From JAAEQG01 sp023133475 (GTDB lineage Bacteria > Planctomycetota > Phycisphaerae > UBA1845), in the NCBI GenBank assembly GCA_030631415.1, contig DAOVLE010000196.1, positions 1 through 10,122 on the forward strand: DNA of 10,122 nucleotides. Reading direction: 5' to 3'. Both the position numbers and the translations under genes were made by a program. Position 1 is the stretch's first letter; every line of letters starts with the position of its first letter. Below the pieces are notes generated by a model. It had not been told where the DNA came from, did no database searches, and worked only from the letters and a program-made list of their open reading frames with translations. Shown here in pieces: positions 1-6,728 of the stretch.

Positions 1-1
1 A

Positions 2-25
2 CATGCCCACGCAAGCGTGGGCATG
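2..25. repeat. Perfect 11-bp palindromic hairpin, probably a dispersed repeat
   Basis: Positions 2-12 (CATGCCCACGC) are the exact reverse complement of 15-25 (GCGTGGGCATG), separated only by AA. The hairpin lies about 140 bases before the membrane-protein start and has no T run, so it does not look like an intrinsic terminator. Short GC-rich palindromes of this kind are often repeated between genes. A dispersed repeat is my inference, because only one copy is in view. Confidence 0.6.
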
Positions 26-45
26 GCACCCGGCGGCCATCCGTC

Positions 46-91
46 CCCCACCCCGTTCGCCGGTCCTCCGGACCGGCGAAACGGGATGGGG
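46..91. repeat. Long imperfect hairpin, about 20 bp stem with 3-nt loop
   Basis: The left arm 46-66 pairs with the right arm 70-91 around the loop TCC (67-69). The stem has eleven clean pairs next to the loop, a one-base bulge at A81, four more pairs, one mismatch (C51/A86) and five further pairs. It lies 20 bases after the first palindrome and 71 bases before the start codon at 162. The stem could act in the leader RNA or mark a repeat element. No T tract follows on either strand. Confidence 0.6.
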
Positions 92-161
92 CACCCACTG
101 GTGCTGGCTTGCGACATTGGTTACAACGCTGTTGATGCAAAACGGCCCCGAGGATCGGTGT

Positions 162-2027
162 ATGCACTCAGACGACAAACCGCCACCCTCCGCCATCGCA
201 GCCTGGATGGGCGTGTTGGGCGTGGTGATCTATGCCCTGGCTTTGGGGGCGGTCCAAGGGGTGCAGTTCAATGTCGTCAGCTATAAGGTGGTGCGGACGG
301 ATGATCCCATTCACCTGCCGGCGCTGCTTTTTGCCTGTCTGGTGTTCGGCGCGATTGTGGGGCTGGCGGTATTGGGGCCGGGTCTGAGCGGGCGGCGGGG
401 ACGCCGGCGATGGGTTCTGGCTGGCTCATGTCTGTGGCCTTTGGCTTTTGCCATGCCGGTTGTGCTTTGTCGGGTTGTCGGCTGGTCGATTCCGTTTGTG
501 TTCAGTGTTGTGATGGTCTTGTCGGCTGGTTGGGCAGCGTTTCGTGCAGCCCTTTACCTGCCGGCGGGAACGCGGCGCCCTTGGGGGCATGGGGCGGCCC
601 TGGGGTCGATTATCCTGCTGATCATGCTGCTGACCGCAGTCCACACCCGCTTGCAGATCAACTTCTTTGAGCACTTCATGCTAGGCCACGCCGACTTCGG
701 GCATTTCGCCGAAGAGTTGAAGAACTGCCTGGCAGGCCGCGGGCTTCGCTCGGACAGCTTTGATAATGTGCGGTTGGGGTGGCATTTCGTCCCGCTTCTG
801 TACGTGTTGGTTCCCGGCTATGCCCTCTGGCCTTCACCGGTGTATCTGATGGTTTGCGGGGCTTTGCTGGTTCACGTTGTCGCTCTGCCGGCTTATTGCC
901 TGGTGCGCCGGCTGACCGGATCGGCGATGCTGGGTTGGATGGTGGCAGTAGCCTGGTTGCTGCTGCCCTCGCAAAGCCGGCTGGTGTATTCCGGAACCTA
1001 TGGGTTTCAGTGGATATACTTCGCCATGCCCTTGTTGGGTGTCATGATCGCGGCAGCGGTCACCGGGCACTGGCGTCTCTCCTGTGTCATGGTAATCCTC
1101 GTTCTGCTGTGCAAGGAAACCACCACAGCCTTAACTCTTGGATGGGGCGCATATCTGGTTCTGTTCACCGCCCGCCGCCGGCTGGGGATTGTTATTATGG
1201 TCGGGTCGGTGGCGTATCTGATGCTGTGCACGCAGGTTCTCATCCCACACTTTGCGGCGGAGGGGCGCTATGAACGGTTCACGCTCTTTGGGGAGCTTGG
1301 TGGTGGAATCGGTGATCTGCTTAGCGCTCCGTTCACTCAGCCGGATGTTTTCTTCGGGCGTTTCCTGCGCTGGGAGGTGCTCTATTTCTTGTTGCTGTTG
1401 CCGGCTTCGATGGGGCTGTTGCCGCTTCGGGGGTGGCGGATATCCATCGCTGCGCTGCCCACGTTGATAATGATTCTACTGCTTAAGAACCCCGACTGGT
1501 TGAGCATCAAGTTCTGGCACCATGCCACGGTTTTGCCCGTGCTGTTCTTTGCGGCAATTGCCACCTTCAGGCCTGACGAAAAGGGGGCAAGAAAACCATC
1601 GCGGTCGGCAAAGTGGGTTTGCGGTCACTCGAACCCCTCAGCGGCGGCGGTGGCAATGCTGGTGTGTGCCGCCATGGGGCATTACTTCCACGCATTCTCG
1701 CCGCTCGGTAAAGCGTATGAACCTTACGCCGACGCGGCGTATCTCCATCGGCCCGATCCGCGGATGACCGTTGTGCGACGCTTGCGGGAGGATATCCCCC
1801 GACACTGCACGATACTGGCCACCGAGCGACTGGCGGCACACTTCACCGATTACCGCCGGGTATACACGGGAGGGCGTATACAACCGGCGGACTTCGTGAT
1901 TCTCGATCGCCACGATACCTGGGACAGCTCCGGTCTCCCCGGGAAAGCCCCCCAATTCACCGCCGACCCGCAATACCATCTGCACAGCCAATATGGAAGC
2001 ATCATTGTTTACCAGCGGTCGCAGTAG
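162..2027 (+). CDS. DUF2079-type multi-pass membrane protein
   Basis: This 621-residue protein is mostly hydrophobic, with some ten or more likely transmembrane segments. It resembles DUF2079 proteins, which look like polytopic GT-C-type glycosyltransferases but have no assigned substrate. Seen here are a GHADFGHF segment near residue 175, G-W-H-F at 206-209 followed by PLLYVLVP, and LLCKE ending at Glu319; family members have DxG, GDHFSP and LLLKED at equivalent places. A short soluble tail (about residues 550-621) follows the last membrane segments. I chose ATG 162 because GAGGA lies 7 bases upstream. The frame is open further upstream, with an ATG at 135 and a start at 3, but that extension reads through two hairpins. 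The gene converges on the NIF3-like gene. The family call is fairly sure; the function is not known. Confidence 0.8.
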   Translation: MHSDDKPPPSAIAAWMGVLGVVIYALALGAVQGVQFNVVSYKVVRTDDPIHLPALLFACLVFGAIVGLAVLGPGLSGRRGRRRWVLAGSCLWPLAFAMPVVLCRVVGWSIPFVFSVVMVLSAGWAAFRAALYLPAGTRRPWGHGAALGSIILLIMLLTAVHTRLQINFFEHFMLGHADFGHFAEELKNCLAGRGLRSDSFDNVRLGWHFVPLLYVLVPGYALWPSPVYLMVCGALLVHVVALPAYCLVRRLTGSAMLGWMVAVAWLLLPSQSRLVYSGTYGFQWIYFAMPLLGVMIAAAVTGHWRLSCVMVILVLLCKETTTALTLGWGAYLVLFTARRRLGIVIMVGSVAYLMLCTQVLIPHFAAEGRYERFTLFGELGGGIGDLLSAPFTQPDVFFGRFLRWEVLYFLLLLPASMGLLPLRGWRISIAALPTLIMILLLKNPDWLSIKFWHHATVLPVLFFAAIATFRPDEKGARKPSRSAKWVCGHSNPSAAAVAMLVCAAMGHYFHAFSPLGKAYEPYADAAYLHRPDPRMTVVRRLREDIPRHCTILATERLAAHFTDYRRVYTGGRIQPADFVILDRHDTWDSSGLPGKAPQFTADPQYHLHSQYGSIIVYQRSQ

Positions 2028-2035
2028 GGGGGGAG

Positions 2036-3184
2036 TTATGCGCGTTGGAACGGTTCGGCGTCTTTTTCGCTTAGCATTACGTCCACGCCCGGCAGTAGGG
2101 CACGCAGTCTGGCCGCCAAGGGGTCCAACGCCATTCGCTCACTCGACCAGTGCGACATGGCTATGGCGGAACAGTCCCGCCGCCGAATCGCCAAAGCGTC
2201 GTGATGGCGAATCTCGCCGGTGATAACAACATCGTGCCGCCCGAGTGCGGTTTTGAAAGGCAATGAACCGGCTGCCCCAACCACCACCACTGCCCGCTCC
2301 ACCTTACGCTGCGGATCGCCCACCATGGAGATGCAGCCTGCCCCCGTGGCACGCTTGAGCTTGCGAGTCAACGCTGCCAACGCCATCGGCTTGGGCAGCC
2401 GACCGATACGCCCAATACCACCTACCGGTGGATTCTTGCGGGGGTGAATGTCAAATGCCGGTTCCTCATACGAATGAGCACAGGTCATGGCATCGACCAC
2501 TGCCGACAGACACTTGGCTGGGCATACCATCTCCAGACGAATTTCATCGACCTGTTCCAAGCGCCCAGGCTGCCCTATGGTGGGTTTGGCTGACTTGGTG
2601 CCGAAGAAGGTGCCGGTGCCGGGTGTGCGGAAGCTGCACTTTTGATAATCCCCGATACCACCAGCCCCGGCGGCAAACATCGCCTCCGCCACCCGCTCGG
2701 CCTCGGCACCGGGCACGAAAACCACGACCTTGTATTCCAAGGGGCCTACCTCGGCGTACTCCAGCGGCAGAGTTTCCTTGATCCCGCAGAGTTGGGCCAG
2801 ACAGTCGTTGGTGCCGCCGTCTGCCGCATCCAAAGCCGTGTGCGTCGAATAGACCGCAATACCGCCGGCAATGCAGCGCTGGACCGCAGCCTCCGGCACC
2901 GCCGCAGGCCAGATCAGCCGCGACACCGGCTTAAATATCGGCGGGTGGTAGGCCATCACCATCTGCACCTTGGCAGACACCGCTTCCTCCACCACTTCCG
3001 GCATCAGGTCGATGCACAACATGACACGCTCGACCTTCGCCGTCGTGTCACCAGCCAGCAACCCGACATTATCCCAACTCTGGGCGAGTTCCAGCGGGGC
3101 GAGTTTCCCCAACGCATCACACACTCGTTGGACGTCAACCCTTCCGGAGCTTCGCCTCTTCAACGTTTTTGACGGTGCTGCCAT
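2036..3184 (-). CDS. NIF3-like dinuclear metal-centre protein (YbgI/NIF3 family)
   Basis: This 382-residue protein belongs to the NIF3/YbgI family, ring-shaped hexamers with a two-metal site whose cellular role is unsettled; annotation as GTP cyclohydrolase I type 2 is often transferred without proof. It opens with the family signature SWDNVGLLAGD (36-46). Likely metal ligands are His80 in YHPPIF, Asp119 in STHTALDA, and His345 and Glu349 in HWSSE (H-x3-E). TGEIRHHDAL is a further family motif. Residues of about 150-255 form the inserted PII-like domain found in longer members, with a GTGTFFG motif. Position 79 is Tyr where E. coli YbgI has the first of two His; this matches the YHPPIF form I recall in eukaryotic NIF3 proteins. 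ATG 3184 is preferred to GTG 3187 because GAGG lies 6 bases before the ATG. It is the last gene of the minus-strand block. Confidence 0.9.
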   Translation of the reverse strand: MAAPSKTLKRRSSGRVDVQRVCDALGKLAPLELAQSWDNVGLLAGDTTAKVERVMLCIDLMPEVVEEAVSAKVQMVMAYHPPIFKPVSRLIWPAAVPEAAVQRCIAGGIAVYSTHTALDAADGGTNDCLAQLCGIKETLPLEYAEVGPLEYKVVVFVPGAEAERVAEAMFAAGAGGIGDYQKCSFRTPGTGTFFGTKSAKPTIGQPGRLEQVDEIRLEMVCPAKCLSAVVDAMTCAHSYEEPAFDIHPRKNPPVGGIGRIGRLPKPMALAALTRKLKRATGAGCISMVGDPQRKVERAVVVVGAAGSLPFKTALGRHDVVITGEIRHHDALAIRRRDCSAIAMSHWSSERMALDPLAARLRALLPGVDVMLSEKDAEPFQRA

Positions 3185-3203
3185 CACTTACCTCACCTGC
3201 ATC

Positions 3204-3239
3204 GAGGCAAGAGGCAAGAGGCAAGAGGCAAGAGGGCAA
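3204..3239. repeat. Tandem heptad array, GAGGCAA x4 plus one variant
   Basis: Four exact copies of GAGGCAA run from 3204 to 3231, followed by a fifth copy with one extra G (3232-3239). The array starts 19 bases upstream of the NIF3-like start codon, just behind its ribosome-binding site. Bases 3212-3236 are the exact reverse complement of 3371-3395 in the second array, so the two arrays can form a 25-bp perfect stem. The array is non-coding in both directions as far as I can see. Confidence 0.9.
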
Positions 3240-3324
3240 ACCCTCACGCAAACCCTTGACGCGGTCTCCAGCCGCTACCAAGGGGCGATGGAAATCATGC
3301 GCTCCAGGCTCGGATCCGCAGACG
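3240..3324. other. Loop between the inverted repeat arrays; nothing recognised
   Basis: This 85-base stretch separates the two inverted repeat arrays. I see no open frame with a start and ribosome-binding site, no tRNA-like fold and no T-rich terminator in it. If the arrays pair, it becomes the top of a long stem-loop, or DNA flanked by terminal inverted repeats. Confidence 0.5.
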
Positions 3325-3397
3325 CCTCGTTGCCTTGTTGCCTCGTTGCCTCGTTGCCTTGCTGCCTTTTCCCTCTTGCCTCTTGCCTCTTGCCTTC
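3325..3397. repeat. Octad array (CCTCGTTG-like x5) running into heptad array (CCTCTTG)
   Basis: Five 8-base units occupy 3325-3364. Three are exact CCTCGTTG, one has CCTTGTTG and one ends in GCTG. After a short CCTTTT the period changes to 7, with CCTCTTG units from 3372 to 3392 and a final CCTTC. The heptad part is the inverted partner of the array at 3204-3239. It ends four bases before the stop codon of the RNase D-like gene, so it fills the 3' side of that gene. Confidence 0.9.
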
Positions 3398-3400
3398 TTT

Positions 3401-4624
3401 CTACTCGACAACCAGTCCGATCGACTTGCCTGCATGGCGGATGCCAACTCGCTTTTCGCCGGAGTAAATCGCCGTTAACACCTGCCCGATGGTTTGGCTT
3501 CGCCAGCCGTTAGCCAGACGGGAACGCTCAAGCGACGCCTTTCTGGTAAAAGAGTAGACCAGTGTTCGGAGGTCCTGTTTGGTGGCTGCCAACTGATGTG
3601 CAATGCCGTGCTCGTGGCAGTAGGCTCGCACCACCGCGATGCCCAGCGAGATGAGGGCAGATTCGCGGGGAGTGTCCACCTCGGACTTGGGGAGCACAGG
3701 CCAAGTGTCCGGCGAAGTTGCCATCCCTCGTTCAACGGCTTCGGCAAGCTGTTTGACTCCCGCGTTGGAAATCTGCAACCCCCGCAACCCGCGGATTTGC
3801 TTGGGAACCGTCCATTGGTGACGGGCGATCTCCACCAGCAAATGGTCCTTGACCAACACCCGCGCCGGGCGGTTGAACTGCCGACCCATCGCTTCACGAG
3901 CTTTGAGCAACTCGCGTGCGATGGCCAGCCCCTGCTCGCCCAGAGCACCAACACCCTTCAGGCGAAAGACCTTGGCTTCGTCGGACCTCTGGTATCTCCC
4001 GGGCTGCTCGAAATGTTTGAACTCCTCTTTGGCCCAACGCACCCGCCTCTTTCTCTGCAACTTGTGGACAATGGCGCGGTGGGCTGCCGGAAGAAAGGCT
4101 ACGTCGTCAATGGCGTACTGAATCTGTGCGTCGGTCAAAGGCCTGCGCCGCCAGTCGGTCAGGGTTTGGGATTTGTGCAGCCGTGCCCGGCAAACCGCTC
4201 GAACCAGCTTCAGCAGGCTCATGGGATAGTCCAACCCCACCAACCCGGCAGCAATTTGCAAATCAAAAACGTTCCGCGGGATCCGCCCGGTTCGCTGAAC
4301 ACACAGGCTCAGGTCTTCCGCCCCGGAGTGCACGATCTTCTCGATTTGCGGGTCAGCCACCAAGTCCCAGAACTTGCTGTCGTCCACCTTCGCTATCGGG
4401 TCGATCAATGCCACCATCGACTCGGTCGCCACCTGGATCAGGCATATCTCGGCTGCGTAACTCTCTTCCATAACGAATTCGGTGTCGAAGGCAAAGCGTT
4501 CGGCTTGCCGGAGTTCGTCGAGCACAGCCTCAAATTGAGGCGGGCCGGTCACCAGGATCGGTTTTATCTCCACAGCGACGGGTTTTGCTGGAAGAGTACT
4601 GCTCTTATGCTGCTTTTGTTCCAC
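3401..4624 (-). CDS. rnd: Ribonuclease D-like 3'-5' exonuclease with HRDC region
   Basis: This 407-residue protein has the layout of ribonuclease D, a DEDD-family 3'-5' exoribonuclease that trims the 3' ends of tRNA precursors and other small stable RNAs in the cytoplasm. The exonuclease domain spans about 25-200. Its four acidic residues are visible: Asp47 and Glu49 (FAFDTEF), Asp104 (HSGAEDL) and Asp174 in Y-x3-D (YAIDDV). TDWRRRPL (156-163) is typical of RNase D. An HRDC-like helical region follows at about 215-290 (LLKAREAMGRQFNRP), then a divergent C-terminal part that could be a second HRDC. The start is GTG at 4624. The site ahead of it is poor (an AGG a few bases upstream), so the exact start is moderately sure. 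The protein is of usual length for the family with all catalytic acids present. The stop is directly followed by a repeat array. Confidence 0.9.
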   Translation of the reverse strand: MEQKQHKSSTLPAKPVAVEIKPILVTGPPQFEAVLDELRQAERFAFDTEFVMEESYAAEICLIQVATESMVALIDPIAKVDDSKFWDLVADPQIEKIVHSGAEDLSLCVQRTGRIPRNVFDLQIAAGLVGLDYPMSLLKLVRAVCRARLHKSQTLTDWRRRPLTDAQIQYAIDDVAFLPAAHRAIVHKLQRKRRVRWAKEEFKHFEQPGRYQRSDEAKVFRLKGVGALGEQGLAIARELLKAREAMGRQFNRPARVLVKDHLLVEIARHQWTVPKQIRGLRGLQISNAGVKQLAEAVERGMATSPDTWPVLPKSEVDTPRESALISLGIAVVRAYCHEHGIAHQLAATKQDLRTLVYSFTRKASLERSRLANGWRSQTIGQVLTAIYSGEKRVGIRHAGKSIGLVVE

Positions 4625-4637
4625 GTAACGCCTGACT

Positions 4638-4652
4638 CAGACCCGAGGTCTG
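4638..4652. promoter_or_regulatory. Small hairpin just upstream of the RNase D-like start
   Basis: CAGACC (4638-4643) and GGTCTG (4647-4652) form a perfect 6-bp stem with a 3-base CGA loop, 13 bases before the GTG start of the RNase D-like gene. No T run follows in the direction of transcription, so it is unlikely to be a terminator for the lipoprotein gene upstream. It may influence translation, or be chance. Confidence 0.25.
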
Positions 4653-4720
4653 CTGTGGACGAGCTTAGGCACCCGCTGATCCGCGCAAACCATACCACCT
4701 CAGCAGCATAGAAGCCAGCC

Positions 4721-5554
4721 CTACTCGATTTTGATGGAACCGTTGCTGGTTTTGATATGGAGGGTCTTCTTTCCTCCGCGCAGGGAACCGGTGAGGCTGT
4801 TTTTCTTGATTAACGCCTCGTCAAGCTGACTGTCGCAATGGATGCGCCCGTTGGAGGTCGAGCAATCGAGTTTGGCTGCGACGCTATCCGCCAGCGTCAC
4901 CCCGATGCCGCCGTTGTGAGAGCATATCTCCCCTTCCACGTCACCGTCGGCTTCCAAACGAGCGCTGATACGCCCGTTATGCGTGTTCAAGTCGACCTCC
5001 GTGGCGGAGGTAGTAACACTGATCGACCCGTTATGGGTGGTGGCCTCCAGCCGTGCTCCGGATGTTTTGGCGGTTATCTCGCCGTTGTGACTGGTCAGCA
5101 CCCCGTCGCCGGTGAGCCCACTGACCTCCACGTCGCCGTTATGGGTGTGCAGACGCACGTTGAAAGCAGGAGGAAGCTCGATGTCATAGTTGACCCTGGC
5201 ACGCCAGGCGGGCTTCTTGGGCGTCTTCCAGTCCCAGGAGACCTGGATTTCGTCACCTTTACGTTCGGCTGTTACTACGACGGCATCGAGAGCAGCCTGG
5301 GCGTCAGCCTTGTCGGCCCCCCCAGCACGGACATCGGTCTCAACAGTAACCTTGTTGCCATGGTCAGCCACCCCAGTTACGTTCTGGTGCCCATTATGGG
5401 TGGCGGCTACCAGCTTGGTGGCGGTCTCGACCTCGATTTCGTAGTGCCCCTGCCGGGAAATCCAGGCAGCCGGCTCCCTGGGGCACCCGGTGATACCCGT
5501 CAGCACAAGGGCGGCCAACAACACAATTCGATGATAGGAAAGCATACCGTTCAT
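4721..5554 (-). CDS. DUF4097-like lipoprotein with HNG repeats
   Basis: This 277-residue protein has a lipoprotein signal: a hydrophobic stretch (10-22) ends in ITGC, with Cys24 the likely lipidated residue, so it should sit on an envelope membrane. The rest is beta-rich with a repeated three-residue signature. HNG begins at 53, 138, 156, 174, 192 and 213, and SNG at 234 and 270. The steps are 18, 18, 18, 21, 21 and 36, the last containing a worn unit near 252. This fits DUF4097-type adhesin-like ladders, in which each repeat is one turn of beta strand. The start is well set: AAGGAG lies 7 bases before ATG 5554. The gene lies 97 bases downstream of a paralogue with FGD repeats and is probably co-transcribed with it. 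The function is not known; surface binding or envelope sensing are guesses from the family. Confidence 0.8.
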   Translation of the reverse strand: MNGMLSYHRIVLLAALVLTGITGCPREPAAWISRQGHYEIEVETATKLVAATHNGHQNVTGVADHGNKVTVETDVRAGGADKADAQAALDAVVVTAERKGDEIQVSWDWKTPKKPAWRARVNYDIELPPAFNVRLHTHNGDVEVSGLTGDGVLTSHNGEITAKTSGARLEATTHNGSISVTTSATEVDLNTHNGRISARLEADGDVEGEICSHNGGIGVTLADSVAAKLDCSTSNGRIHCDSQLDEALIKKNSLTGSLRGGKKTLHIKTSNGSIKIE

Positions 5555-5601
5555 TTATCTACTCCTTAGTATGGCATCGCTAGAATCAGTACCGCGACCG
5601 T

Positions 5602-5620
5602 TAGGGAGCGGCCATCCCTA
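5602..5620. promoter_or_regulatory. Small hairpin between the two lipoprotein genes
   Basis: TAGGGA (5602-5607) and TCCCTA (5615-5620) make a perfect 6-bp stem with a 7-base loop in the 97-base gap. There is no following T run on the minus strand, so full termination is unlikely. It could tune expression of the downstream lipoprotein or protect the mRNA end. Support is limited to the inverted repeat itself. Confidence 0.3.
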
Positions 5621-5652
5621 TTGCAGCCGCGCTTCAACCTGCCCCACCTTGC

Positions 5653-6513
5653 TCACTCCGCACCGGACGCAACCGCCGTGGTTGCATCGTAGCTCCGGAC
5701 AATCACGTCGCCGAAATTGGTGAGCAGATCGAACACAGGTGTGCCGGCTCCGCCGAAATCCGCCTCAAAATAACGACCGCGATGACGTAGACGTTCCGTG
5801 GAAATGTTTTCCAGGTTCAGGCTGAGCGAACCGAAATCAGTTTGGGCAACGAACCGCCCCTGGCGGCCCGACGGCACACGCACCAAGACATCTCCAAAAT
5901 CCGTGCAGACCCGCACATCGTCGGGGTTGTCCGCCAATAGCTCGAGATCGACGTCGCCGAAGTCCGTACGCAGCTCAATTTCTCCCCCTGCCTTCGCCCG
6001 GATGTCACCAAAGGCACTCTTGAGAACGAGACCACTCTTAAAGTCATAAGCTTCCACATCCCCGAAACCACTGCTAACCTCGAGGAGCAAATCCGGCGGT
6101 GCGACGATGTGCCACTCCACTGCGTAGCTGCGCAGGTTGTTCCCGCCCGGATGCCGGGTCGAGGCGATCACCGTGCCCGGCTCACCTTCTTTCGGAGCCA
6201 GGCTGACCTCGATTTGCGTCAAAGCCGCCCGGGCGGCACCAACCGTTGCCCCTCGACCGGTTTTGGTGATCTCGGCCCGAACCGCGTCGGCGGCAGGGTC
6301 AGCCTGGACCACGACGTCGCCGAACCGGTTGTGCACCACCAGTTTCCGTGCGGGAACCGGCGTGGTCAGCGTCAGGTTCTCCTCGCTACGAAATGGTGTG
6401 CCGCAACCTGCGGTCGTTAAACCCAAACCACAGGCTAACAAACCACAGGCCATCGCTCCGAGTCGGGCCGGAATTTTGCCGGATTGAACTTTTCCACGGT
6501 AGTGGGTCGGCAT
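5653..6513 (-). CDS. DUF4097-like lipoprotein with FGD repeats
   Basis: This 286-residue protein has a long N-region, a hydrophobic segment (20-36) and a lipobox-like TAGC with Cys37 as the likely lipidated residue. The mature part carries eight copies of an FG signature, starting at 64, 150, 168, 185, 206, 227, 253 and 267. Six are FGD, one FGS and one FGG. The 86-residue gap after the first copy and the steps of 18, 17, 21 and 21 match the neighbouring HNG protein (85, 18, 18, 18, 21, 21). The segments before the second repeat also align (VEWHIVAPP versus VNYDIELPP). The two are therefore probably old duplicates in the DUF4097-like group. AGGAGG lies 9 bases before ATG 6513. It is the first gene of the minus-strand block. 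Function unknown; the predicted fold is a beta ladder at the cell envelope. Confidence 0.78.
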   Translation of the reverse strand: MPTHYRGKVQSGKIPARLGAMACGLLACGLGLTTAGCGTPFRSEENLTLTTPVPARKLVVHNRFGDVVVQADPAADAVRAEITKTGRGATVGAARAALTQIEVSLAPKEGEPGTVIASTRHPGGNNLRSYAVEWHIVAPPDLLLEVSSGFGDVEAYDFKSGLVLKSAFGDIRAKAGGEIELRTDFGDVDLELLADNPDDVRVCTDFGDVLVRVPSGRQGRFVAQTDFGSLSLNLENISTERLRHRGRYFEADFGGAGTPVFDLLTNFGDVIVRSYDATTAVASGAE

Positions 6514-6728
6514 GATTGTGATCCTCCTTGTAATTCACCGTTGACCGCAGCCGCAAGGTACATCCTGAAGCACTCAACTACCATGGGGTTCGCTTATCAA
6601 TCTCCACTATTTGGGCGTTTACACACAAACAGACACAAAGCGGGTGTGGAGTGAGGGATGGATTGGGGTTATATTCCCGCTGAAGCGTTTTGAGTGGGGG
6701 TTGATTGCGTTTTTTCAGGGACCCGTCA
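6514..6728. promoter_or_regulatory. Divergent intergenic region, promoter location unclear
   Basis: This 215-base region separates the minus-strand lipoprotein block from the plus-strand genes, so it should hold promoters for both. A TATATT at 6670-6675 lies 54 bases before the plus-strand start and could be a -10 element, but the bases 17 upstream (TGGAGT) match a -35 poorly. Two ACACAAA direct repeats (6623-6629 and 6633-6639) are offset by exactly 10 bases. I see no convincing minus-strand promoter and no small gene. Confidence 0.35.

Noticed and set aside
3..161. N-terminal extension of the DUF2079-type protein to position 3
   Set aside because: The extension reads through two perfect or near-perfect hairpins and gives an unlikely Pro/Arg-rich leader, while ATG 162 has a ribosome-binding site and leads straight into the first membrane segment.
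3204..3397. CRISPR-like array
   Set aside because: Units are 7-8 bases, directly tandem with no spacers, and there are no cas genes. It is a simple tandem repeat in inverted orientation.
3494..4711. A 405-codon plus-strand open frame antisense to the RNase D-like gene
   Set aside because: It mirrors the RNase D-like gene, which has all four catalytic acids and family motifs. The antisense product shows no recognisable domain and no good ribosome-binding site; long antisense frames are common in GC-rich genes.
6647..6675. Sigma-70 type promoter with -10 TATATT
   Set aside because: The matching -35 position (TGGAGT) agrees at only about half its bases, so I mention it within the intergenic entry but do not call a promoter.
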